Shown: piece by piece, positions 24,401 to 36,400 of the stretch
Numbering within the stretch: position 1 is the first letter of the stretch
Layout of the letters: each line of letters starts with the position of its first letter
Assembly (NCBI RefSeq): GCF_932276165.1
Contig: NC_063995.1
Coordinates: 7,998,001 to 8,062,000, forward strand
Direction: 5' to 3'
DNA from: Plutella xylostella
Taxonomy: Eukaryota > Arthropoda > Insecta > Lepidoptera > Plutellidae
Length of the DNA: 64,000 bases
The notes under the pieces: model-generated
What the model saw: the letters and a program-made list of their open reading frames with translations, nothing else
What the model was told of the DNA's origin: nothing
Database searches by the model: none
Made by a program: the position numbers and the translations under genes

Positions 24401-27400
24401 GCCCGCTGCCGCGCACCACGCCGCTCATGAGCTACGGCCGCAAGCGCATGAAGCCCGAGTACTGGTTTGGGGTACCGCGTAACCGGTGAGTTTGGCGGTA
24501 GATGGCGCTGTTTGTTGTTTGGTGGTGGTTGTGCGAAACTTTTGGATTGCCTGAAGTTAAAACCTAGGTTGATTTTTGGGGACTAGCTAGGGCAGCTGGT
24601 TAGCTAGCTGTTTTAAACATATTGAGACCTCAGTATCGGTGTCTTGTTTCATTTATCAAGGCCTTGATGACAAGCGATTGTAGGTTTTGAATCCAGTACA
24701 GTAAAGGACCTGTAAAACGAATTCTTATGTGAAGCAAGATTCTTTGCATGACATAAATATGCCTACATATTCAGTCACACAGCGCGACTTCGGCAAAAAA
24801 GTATTTCTTATGTGCGGCAGCCTGATTGTAGCTTAACACTTTTCAATAGGGAATATGCAAGAAGTTCAAATAAAGGTCAAATATTATTTATAATAAACTT
24901 TGTTATTTTATAACTACGCCTCCATCAATATTTTTGATTATAATTTATTTTTGAGCAAGTAAATGAAGTTGAAAAGTACAAATAAACTTCGGTAAATTCT
25001 AACTTCAGAGAAACGTCACCCATTTTCTTAGGGCGGATGTGACGTCAAAATTCTTTATATATCAATCTCAGAATAATAACTTATTTGCGTTTACGGCGGA
25101 AGTAAAATAAATGTCAAGTGTAAACAAAGAAATGTTAATGTCACCGAGTGTTTGTGATGCTCGTTGTGATCAGACACGATGGATCACATAAAAATTCTTC
25201 CAATAGATCCTAGCCTCCTATAACCTCTCCACTTCTTGTTTGATATGCTTGTTTGTTTGCAAAGTTTAGGACTTTTTATATTTTTTGTTGGTAGTGTATA
25301 GGCTGCCACTAGTTGTTCTTTTGTAATGAGCCGTAAACAGCCATTCGCTAGTCAACGAGCCACTCAAATATGCTCCATATTGCAACACAATAAAATTAAA
25401 TTTAATAATAAATAATAAATAAATATGTGGGGACATCTCACACACGGCCATCCGACCCCAAGCTAGGCAGAACCTGTGTTATGGGTGTCGGACAGCTGAT
25501 ATATCTACACAAATACATAGATAGATAGATACTAAATATAAATATCAACACCCAAGACCCGAGTACAAATATCTGTCTTTAAACAAATATCTGCCCCAGC
25601 CGGGAATCGAACCCGGGACCTTCGGCTCAGTAGTCAGGGTCACTAACCACTACGCCATTCGGTCGTCGAGTTTGTATTGTAAGTATTATGACATGAACAT
25701 GACACAAGTTGCTCTTTCTACTTTTAGGTTATAATGGCAGTCGTTAGTATATTTCAAAAGTTGTTATTTTTTTCTACATTAAGTTATGGAAGAATTCTCG
25801 TAATCAGAAGAACTGGACACATTAAATTTATTACGCAGTATAAAAACAGCCACTGGTCACACTTTATTACCATTACAAAACAGCCACTGATCACACTTTA
25901 TACACTTCCTTTTTCGTTTGTTACCATGACAACATTGGTTTGTTGAAAATACAAAAGTACTCTATGATTACTTGATTAGGTAAAAAATCTATGCCGACTG
26001 ACGGGACTCATTATTCTGAGCCGTGAAATTAAAAGATTATGACGTCACACTAGCCCGCCATCCTGACGGGAATTTCAAAGTGGTCGTGATGGTTGTAATT
26101 TTTTAACTTTCTTTAAAATACCTGAAATTACTTATTTTGGCGTTGAATTTTTTTTTACTATAATAAAGTGATGTAAAACTATCCAATAGAAGTATTTAAA
26201 AAATTTATGCATATTCCCTATTCCTTGCAGCGTGGACGACCTCTTCAAGTTCCTGACGCACTGGGTGCCGGACCGGTACGGGCCGCTGGGCGACGTGGCG
26301 GCGCAGGGCTACGAGCTCATCGACTCCGACACGGAGTGGGACGACGACGAGCCGCGCGCCGGGCAGAAGGTATGTGTCAGGCAACAATCCCCTGCTGGAC
26401 ATAGGAGCATTACAATATTCTCATCCTTGGCCCTACCCAACCACTACCAGCTACCTGTTTATATTGCGTATACATGGAGAGGATAACGTTGGTTATCATA
26501 GAGGCGATCTCTGTTTTGGCTACTTTTAAGCACTGAATAGTCAGCACATATACACATACTCTGATGTACCCTCAGCTGCATAAGTAGCTATACTCTTTTG
26601 TACCTTGTCAAACTGACTACGTGGCAAACCGTCAATGTTTGAACAGGCAGTTTGTGAGTACTTAATGCATAAGAGCAATCTGCAATCTGCAGTGGCAGTG
26701 AGTCAGTTTCGTCGATTTCTCCCGAATGAGTTCTCGAGTGGACATCACGGACAGGTGGACGTGGCGTAGGATCATGCAACAGCCGTGTTCGGTGGCAGAT
26801 CCTTAGGCCCCCCGCGCACTAGGCAGCTTGGCTGCGCAGCCAGGTTGCGGAAGCCAGTAAAATATATGGGAATCCGTGGCTGCCTAGTGCGCGGGCTCCT
26901 ATACAACATCATGTGTAGAGAAAGCTGACTACCAGGCAGCACTGATAAGAAGCCAATACAGAGATTGGCGCTCTGATAACCAACGTTCTCCGTGTATAAA
27001 GCATTATAAACAGGTAGCTAGTAGTGGTTGGGTAAGGCCAAGGACGAGTATTGTGGTGCTCTTTGGCAGCAGAGGATTGTTGACTGATTGACAAGTATGC
27101 CCCCTAACACCGTTATTATACTTACGGTATCAGAAAACATATACATGTCGCAGGCATCTGGTTTAATCTTCTGTTTGATTGAACCACTAGCCCGTTCATT
27201 GGATGGCGCTATTCAGTTGTATGACTAGGCCGAACGTTGATTGTACAAGCGTCACAAAACGTCCAACTAGTTAGCTGACTTAAAATCAGTCAGGTGGTGA
27301 ATAAAACCAATATGGCGTCTAACAGCTAACAGCTGACACAAAAAGCACCTATATTGTTAGTTTTTTGCAAATAAATTAGCTTTAAAGTGCGTTATTTGTG

Positions 27401-30400
27401 TTAAAATTGTGTGATAACATGGATTTACCTATGCGTAAATAGTGTGACAACATGGATTTACGCCGCGGGCGGATAGTTTCAAAGAAAAAATTGTGGCGAA
27501 ACTGGATAATTATGAACAACAATATGAAGGTACGTTTATTGTTATTTTTTAGTTAATTTGTGAGATAAGAGCTTCGTCATGTTCACCCTAACCAGACATT
27601 ACAAAGTTGCTATACTATATCCCATTCAACGACTTCGCTGAATGACGTTCAGTCAAGACGTCGAACGTTACAATCAACGACTTGACGAGTTGTCCTTTAG
27701 TCATACAACTGAATAGCGTCATCCAATGAACGGGCTAGCGGTTCAATCAAACAGGAGATTAAACCAGATGCCTGCGACATACATATTATAAAACATTGAA
27801 TATCCACCTGTGAGGAAGGTTATCAATATCAAACAAAGGCCGTTGGCCGAGACGTATTTAATTTAGTCACAGGTCACATATAACATAACACACTCATTGA
27901 TCCGCATGTTTATTTACTTTTTGAAGGTATGTAAATAGACTTGTTATAAATATAAACTTATTTAAAACAACAGGATGATAAACATTGCGGTAATAAACTG
28001 ATCACACAATAACACCATTCATATAAAATATCCAGTAATTTCTATCATTAACTCATGCGCCATTAAGCTTTATTTACTGCCAATATACCTAACCACGTTT
28101 ATTTTAATAATGCAGTCTAGACTTAATGGGTTACGAATACTTAATCAAATATTAAAACTTGATGGAAAATTCATGAAGTTCATCAAGAATAAATATTATG
28201 TGACCAGAACGCTCCAATATTGGTGAGATTAGAATTTTACTAAATAAACCATCATAAACCTAAATTGCCAACTCTTTTATCTTTACTACCTTTACACCTG
28301 TATAATTCGTAGGACATGCGCATGATCTAAAAATGATAGTAGTCTAATAAATACAATACTATAACGATTAAGGAAAACTTGTTATATAAACATGAGTAAT
28401 TGGAGAAAACACAATGAACAAGGTATACAACCTTATGAAATACACTCTTATGAATAATTTCAAACAAAGATAGCGTCTGACTGACGTGAAAATACGGCAG
28501 CGTACGCCTTATAATATGCAAATGCCACTATCAGTGTTTGCATGCATCACTCACAGAGATAACGCGTACGGTAGGATGTCAGCACTGATACCTGGACCAG
28601 ATTCAACATACACTAACAGTTAGTTCACACCTGAGAACGTTAAGTTAATGCAGCTCTGTGACAGGCTGAATTGTTGTTAAGTAGAACTTACTCATGTGTG
28701 AAACTGGGCCTAACCTTCTAACTAGTGGTTATTGTCGCAGGGCGAACGCGCCAACAGCTCCGGAGACGTGACCGAGCTCACCAAGGAGTCATGGGAGGTA
28801 AGTCTCATAGCCGTCATCTAATACAGCCTTCTTTACTATCTTATTTACTTACTTACCTACTTTTACCTCTTCATCTATAACACATCCGTCTTGTGACTAA
28901 CGACGCTTCCTAACACATTTTTTTCTTATGGACTAAGAGTTTCTTATGCCATATCTTTATACTTTTTCTCAACCTCTTTCACTGTCCACATTACAGTACA
29001 CATTTGACATGAATGTTTTTTATGCCTCTATCAATCAGATTTTCTATTCAAGTGAATGCACTATCGGCACGTTTTGCGCGACGACATTTATACTTTAATT
29101 TGTAAACTCATTGTTTGATTCATGATGATCAGCGCGCCAAATTGTTATCGTACGTTTGTTTTTTTTATTGTTGTTTTATATTGCTGTCGCTTTGACCGAT
29201 ATTGTCGCAGTGTCGGCGAAGCGGTACAAAAGCTGTTAAAAGCCAATACAGATAACTGCATCTAAAGGTGCCGATTACCGCCGTCAAAACAACAGTATTG
29301 TGATAACAGTTGATAATGCTTACGATGCGATAGCTGCAGCTACAGCGGGGTCCTCTCCGTACACGACACTACACACGGACAGAATATACAGAAATGCTTG
29401 TGTAACTAACGAATGTTGTGTGTCGGGCTCAGCTGTTGAAGGCGCCCTACGTGAAAATCTATTCGATAATGAAGAGCCAAGCGGAGGCGCTCGGGGACTC
29501 CCTGGGCGAGGAGCCGCAGCCCGAGGTACCGTCGCCGCGCCCCGGACGGAACACCACTTCTCCCAATCACCGAACGCACCTTGAATGTCATGGCCGAAAA
29601 AAAAAGACTTAATGAATCGGAAACTTCTTGAATGTCTAATGAGATGCCCACATATTTGTGTCAAAAATGCGCCGGCAGCGTAACGTCCACTTTAATACCT
29701 GTTTAATTCGGGTGGTATTGGCGTGGACTCGCGAGCAGAGTGATACGTGACGGCCGGCATGTGGAGAAGTGGTGTTGCGTTCTGTGAAGCGACGAGAGAG
29801 GAAGTAGCGATGTCCTGCACTCTAGTGACCGAATGCACTCCCCTAGCCGCCTTCCAACTCGCTCTTCCGTAGAGAATGATCTCCGAATTGTTGTTAGCTA
29901 CAGCTCATTAGAATGCCTGTTTGCACACTGTCGTTGTGTATGAAAATTCTGTGTTTTTAAATATTATAGGTCAATAAGCATGTTAAGCGAATATTAGATC
30001 CGTTTCTTAATGTATAGTTTTTGATGAACTCTTGATTGGCTTTCCAGATATTGTGTTGATATCGTTTCAAAATTTGCTATCAGAAAATGCAGTAGGTAGC
30101 TATTACTTCTGAAGTAGCAGCTATTCTTTCAGCTCCAGGATTACATGACTGGTCACAACTACGTACCTACATTTTGATGCGTAGTGTATAGATTACAGTT
30201 TTCGCGTGGTAAAATACCCCTTATTACGATGTGCTTAAGGGCGGTGTATAAAGCGGTGGTAGAGTGATACAATAGGCAGCACACAATGGCGGCAGGCGCG
30301 CCGCGCAGCATCATGTAATTAATCCCCATTGTTGGGAAAATAACACGAATATTACGACATTTCTTGTTTTCGTTCGATAAGTTTTCTCGTTGGTATTTAC

Positions 30401-33400
30401 GTGTTCGATGGCAATGTTATCTACCTTTGTGACTTCCAGACGTTTCACTCGTTATGATGTGCAGTGATCTGTATTTACTTTTATATTTATGTAGACACCG
30501 TGGGAGAAAACGATTTAACATTTTATCGCAGACATACGTCAGGCATATAAAATGTAACCTCTTTTTATAGATTGATTAAGTAGAGACATATGGGTTTCAT
30601 AAATAAAACAGGAGATATCACATCGGTGCTTGCTTGTGCGTAAAGCAGCCATGTAAGGTTACTAAACTCGAAGCATTATTCAAATCGATGCCGGCCAAGG
30701 CTTACAAATAGTCTATTTAATGGATACGAGTATTGAAAACTAAACGGCTCTCCGGTGGGGCAATGCATTGCATTGAAATGAGATTGCAATCTACAGCAAA
30801 TGGGAAGCTACGAAGGGTTTACTTCGTTATTTAAAGAAAATAAATAACACTTTGCCAGTTTATTTAGTAGATAAAACCATTGACTAGAATATTATGATAA
30901 AACCGGGCTCAGGTCTTCGGATAGGTATGTATCTAAGCTGCAGCCTGCAGTATGAGTTGATTCGATGTCATATTAATATAAGTAACCTAACCTAACTATT
31001 ATGGAGATTTTAGTTTAATGTCCACGCATATTTTATTATGTTTCTATTGTGACTGAACTATATATTTATATCTTCGTGCGTATTATTCAAGATTTAGTAC
31101 CTATATAAAGTCGAAGGTAGCTAAATTCTTAAGTAAATAATAAAACACAAATACTTACTTTAATCAACACACATGTAGCCAACGGCTCAAAATAAACTCT
31201 TCACTTCTAAAAATAAATCCTAAAACTATATTTAATTTCATATTAGGTAAGCAGTTATGTAATTATAAACGACTCTCCGATAAGTAATTAAATTAACGTA
31301 TGTGGTTAACACCAGAAAATATGATAACAACCGGAAAATGCGATTAAATACCTCAATGGAAGTTTTGCCGGTAACTTCATTCTATATCATATTCTTAGCC
31401 CAATATTAACGACCAATTAATGATTGAGTCGATTAACTAAAATTTTATTTACACAATTATCGATGGATGTATTGACTGTCGAGAAAATTGGTAAATAACT
31501 AGATGACGATGATGCCATAATGCAATAATTCCCTAGCAATAGTGTCCACCAGAGCACCAATAAACATAGCAACCATAGCTGTCCATTCGCCCAGGCGAAT
31601 TGTCACCGTATGACAGAATAATTGCGACACTGAATTGGTCTCTATAGGCGGCACATCCGTCCAGCAAGAGGTAATAGATGGAGTACCTACACCAACCAGT
31701 CCTGAAGGGTCACTCCAGCTAACGAAAAATTAAATTTAGGAGCATTGCTGCGGTTACCGCGACTCCATCTTGCTCTATTAACCAAACCGATTTTCTGACA
31801 GATCTCATTCCCATCCTAGATCCCAAGGGTTCTAGCTGAAAACCAGCGCTATGGTGTGGTTTAGTATACCTGCAATAGCATCAAGCTGAGCTAGAACCGA
31901 TTTCGGCACCGAGAAGCAACATTCATGCTCATTTTTTACTTATTTTTTATTACTTTTTAACCTTTTCTTGTAAATGTATGTATTGTTTCTGTGTGTGTTA
32001 GAAATAAATAAATTTTCTTTCTTTTTTTCATTCGTTCGTATTTTGTGAAGCTAGAGTGACCCCTGGGCCTACGGAACCGCCACACATTTGGGAATTATTC
32101 CACTGTTTACGGAATGCAGTTTGAGGTCAATAGTTTCCATTAGATAAACAAACGTAGTTCATTAGTAGGCTTTTATGTTTTTTAAAACTGTTAAATTCAA
32201 TGTGGAAGGTAATAAATATGCCTCTAATTTAACGTGGTATAAAAATTTCCGTAAACTTAAATAGAAAGAGCCATTAGCCATTCATGGAATGAGTAGGTGC
32301 ATTATGTAGGTGTTGACTATGGCCACGTATCAATTGCAATGCAGCTTGAGAAGCTGTGGTTTAAGTATAGATAATTTTATGAAAAAAAAACCATTTTATC
32401 TTTAGGGATTCAACCTTCCAGGTTGATCCTATACCCCTATTTTCTATGTACCATACCAACGCACGTAGGGCGCTTAGGCAGCGAAATTAATAATAAGTAC
32501 ATAATAGTGGACAAGAGTGGCACAATGTCGAAAGTTTGGCGTACACAAAATAAGGGCTTTACCAAACAGTGGGCGATAGAGGTCTGATACTTAAAATTAG
32601 GAATATTCTGACGCATAGCACGGTAACCTCCCGTCATATTTCAACGAACCGAGAGGATTCTGTCTAATTCCTAAACCTTCAACCAGCCCCAATAACCTGA
32701 TTTATGCCTTATAAAATGCCTTAGGCATTTTAAGTTTCTATTTTAGATATGTTTTAGTTGTGGTAATACTAACATCATTGATTTATGTTTAAATTTACTT
32801 GCTTATAGTTAGCTATTTATATTAAAAGAGTTTATTTTAAATACTTTAGTTCTCCACCAAACAAAGGTTGGTTGGAAGAAATTGCTTCTTGGCAATAAGT
32901 CCCATTTTTGTAACTGTGTTTTGTAAGTATACAATAAAGTGTTTATAAATAAATAAAAATAAATAAAAGCAAGCCATAATCCGCGCAATTGATTTCAAAA
33001 TGCCGTTAATTAACATGGAGACTGGAGGCAAGTGTAACTGCCGCAGTGTCCCCGGTTCTGGCGCAAACGAGTTCTGGTTTATGGAGCAGGCCGGCTTGCC
33101 TGTAGCTGTTCTCGATTGCAGCAGAAAGAAAGATAAATTTTAATATAGAATGGCCTACCTACAAGAATTAATGCGCATTGCAAAAATATTAAGTAGAGTT
33201 CGATCCACGAACGAATTAACTGTTTTTTTATATTTTTTTAATTTTTTGCCAATGTTGTAATCGGCTTGTTTCCTTCAGCCAACAGTAGACGACAGAAATA
33301 TTCATTATTTTCGTTTCAAGAGCTGTTATAGACTGTTGCTTCTCCAGTTTTGGTCAAGCTATGTGGAGCGCAGTTTACTATGCATTACTATTTAGTATAA

Positions 33401-36400
33401 AGCATAAGTTATTTGCCAGACAATATTTAATTCTATCCTGTATATTTGGTGCATAAGTAATAAATTTTAAAACAGTTGATGCTGCTGAAGTATTACTTGT
33501 CCAAACGCTGCAGTTTTGTTGAAGCCTCGGTTTATGTAACTGTAGGTGATACTTACATACGTTACGTTATTATACGACATTATTAACAGTAACCCTATAT
33601 CATAGCGGAAAGTTTATATTAATTTGCATCTCGGTGCTGAGCCGTTTCAATTAATACAGTACGGATCAGTTGGTGTTAGCGCGGTATATAATACATTGTA
33701 ATCGTTTTGTCTAGACGGGGGGTAATCTCGAGTAATTGTTGAGCTGTCAGCCTCTCATTGTGCATGCTGTATGCTGATTTATAAGCTTAGATTAACAATA
33801 TAATATCAAGATGGAGTGTCAGTGCAAAAGAATCGCCTCACAAATAACAAACACTGCTGGGCTTTTATTTAGAATTAGTTCTGTTAGAAGATTTACGACT
33901 CTATGAATTGGTACAATGGTTGTTATTAGATTGAACTTAAAACGGTTTGACTGTTTTGTTTGAGTAAACAAAATGCGGGCAGTTTTTTGCTTTGTCTTTG
34001 TAAGTCACCATCTTGTCAGTCTATTGTAAATCTAAGTTTACAACGCACTCATTGCGAGGACACTGTTGCATCGAGATGTGTATCAGTCTTGTGTACATAG
34101 GGCCGGGTGAGCTCCCGAGACGAAAGTAACGCTGCGAGACTATTTTAGAGCGGCTAAAATAGTTTCAGACGGTCTACGGTTTAATAGTTCAGTGTACTTG
34201 TAGAGACTGTCTGTGTCACTATAAAAAAATAACCTATGTTTAATGAGTGTTTAAATCAAAATTTGAAACATTTATAAGGCGTTTGATAGCCAACAGACAG
34301 CGCTTAGCATGTGTTTAAGTTTTGGTGGTAAAGCCCTGTGTAACTTAACCAAAATCTATGATAGCATAGTAAGGTGGTGTATAGTACAGTTTAAGTGAAG
34401 TGATAATAAGTTTTGTGAACTGTCTAGTTGTCCGGAACTTGTATATTATACTAAATTTGTAAAAAGCCATGTGTATTAGAGCTGCTCCTTAAATCCGATT
34501 CTGCATCAGCCTTCTATCGGTGCAGGTAAACAGATTACATTTTATGTTATTTAAAATATCATTAGCATGCTTAACCGGTTCCAAAGTTATTTGAATAATC
34601 AATTGCACACTTTAGTTGTAGTGGAAACAGGTAGGAGGTAATAATAATACCTCTGTAAGTAAATCTACAGGTGGTTGGAAAATTTAATATCAACTGAAAT
34701 TTAATAGCTAAATTCACGAAAAAATAAAAATAAAAAATATATTTGTTTTTCATGTTACTTTTTAATATACTTAGTCAAAAAGTTGCTTCGCATTTGCAAC
34801 AGCCTGTATAAGCTACATCTGTATTTTTTTGCCTATTTCTTAAGATTGAAATGTAGATATTGACACACACTTATATTTTTTGTTCCAGTCAGTATTTTAG
34901 TAGAATATTTTCTACCGTGGAAAAAACAAAACTTCAAATTCATACATAATTTTACTGTTATGTAGCCTTGTCTTGTAAGGCAATGGGATATTTTTATACT
35001 AACCTATTGCACTATTAGATTATCTACTTAAATTATTATTTAGTTTTTTAAACATAAGTAACAAAATTTACAAAATTAAGGTCGGTCAACGAACATTGCT
35101 TTAAATTTAAAGTTTAAAAAAAAAACTCGCCCATCGCCATATCAGTCTCGTCATTACGTAATCCGTGGAGATTAAAATTTACTTGTAGAGCTCAGAATGT
35201 AGAGATACAAGGCCTTCGTCGGCTAGTCGGCGTGCCTAGAACCGGATATCACAGCCAGCGTCGGATGGGGTCACCACACCACGCTACCATTGCCATCATC
35301 ATTATAGCATGTAGAATACGTCACTAACAATGCTTGAGTTGAATAACTTAAGTTTACGAAAAAATGCTGTGTGCAAATTAAGTTAATGAGCACCCTATAT
35401 TACCTACGTACTTACCTACGTAACAAGTGCAATGCGACAGGTGCCGGTATGCACTTTAAGGTCTTGGTAAACATAATTGTAATTTAAGTTTTAATAAGGC
35501 CTCTTCTGTTGGTTTTTGTTGTAGTGAAGTAGCTGGCGCAGCTCATTACATTCCCTCCCGTGGTCGAGTTCCCTCCATCAGCTGGCGCCCCCTCCACTCC
35601 GCCGCTAGTTCAACCGCAGCCGTGCGCCCGCGAGCCCGCGCTCTAACATTCCAATTTTAAACTCGCGCGTTCAAATTTAAACTCGTTCCATTTTTAAGAA
35701 AAAACGTGATACTGGCCATATCCGAGTTTTGTTTATAAGCAATAGGCTCGTAAACTGCACTCCAGTCCAATGTTTGGTGACGAAACGTAGAGATCGCGTG
35801 GGCGATTCTAATTCGAGAACTGGCAATTGTGATGTGTAGACGCATTGTTTAGTGCATCGCCGCCGCCGCGTTTTGTTGTGTTGTGACTTTTGAGTGGCAA
35901 AATGCAGACCCTAAAGTACTTTGAAATGATCCAGCTGAGGCCCGCGGCCACTCCTGATACGTCGGCTTATGATAATAATGATACTGAAGAAGATGAGGTG
36001 AGCTGACATTTAGTTTTCATGGATTTTCAGTGCACTATTTCCGTTAATTAGAAAGTTTTTAAGAATGAACGGTCAATATAGGAATGCACCGTTAAGCGAC
36101 ACCAAATAAGAAAATGTCTTTTGAGTTGCGCAGGCGCAATCGAGTTGCGAACTTATTTTAAGAAGGCGATTTATTTAAAGATCATACTTAATCATGGCCA
36201 CGAAAACGTAGGTAATCATTATGTTCATCACCGATTTAGTGAGTGTTGTAATTGTGGGTTACTTTACATAACACACATTGTAGATTTAAATTTGCCTTGT
36301 TATTAATTAATTATTCAGCTACTGACTATCTGTACCTACATATTTTAGAATATAGATCTAAATAAAACACTGGTTAAAGTTGAAAAAAATAAAATGCAGT

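Larger units (their letters stand above)
26370..28740 (+). other. mtd intron rich in inverted repeats
   Basis: 2.4 kb holding nested or adjacent foldback elements at 26384-27082, 26811-26895 and 27147-27778. No mtd exon is seen. Confidence 0.6.
29526..35901 (+). other. First part of 12-kb mtd intron
   Basis: AT-rich sequence with few recognisable elements: a CpG-richer patch near 30240-30310, a possible 5'-truncated retroelement end at about 31500-32035 and GC-rich sequence from 35510 onward, leading to an ATG exon at 35902. Confidence 0.55.
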
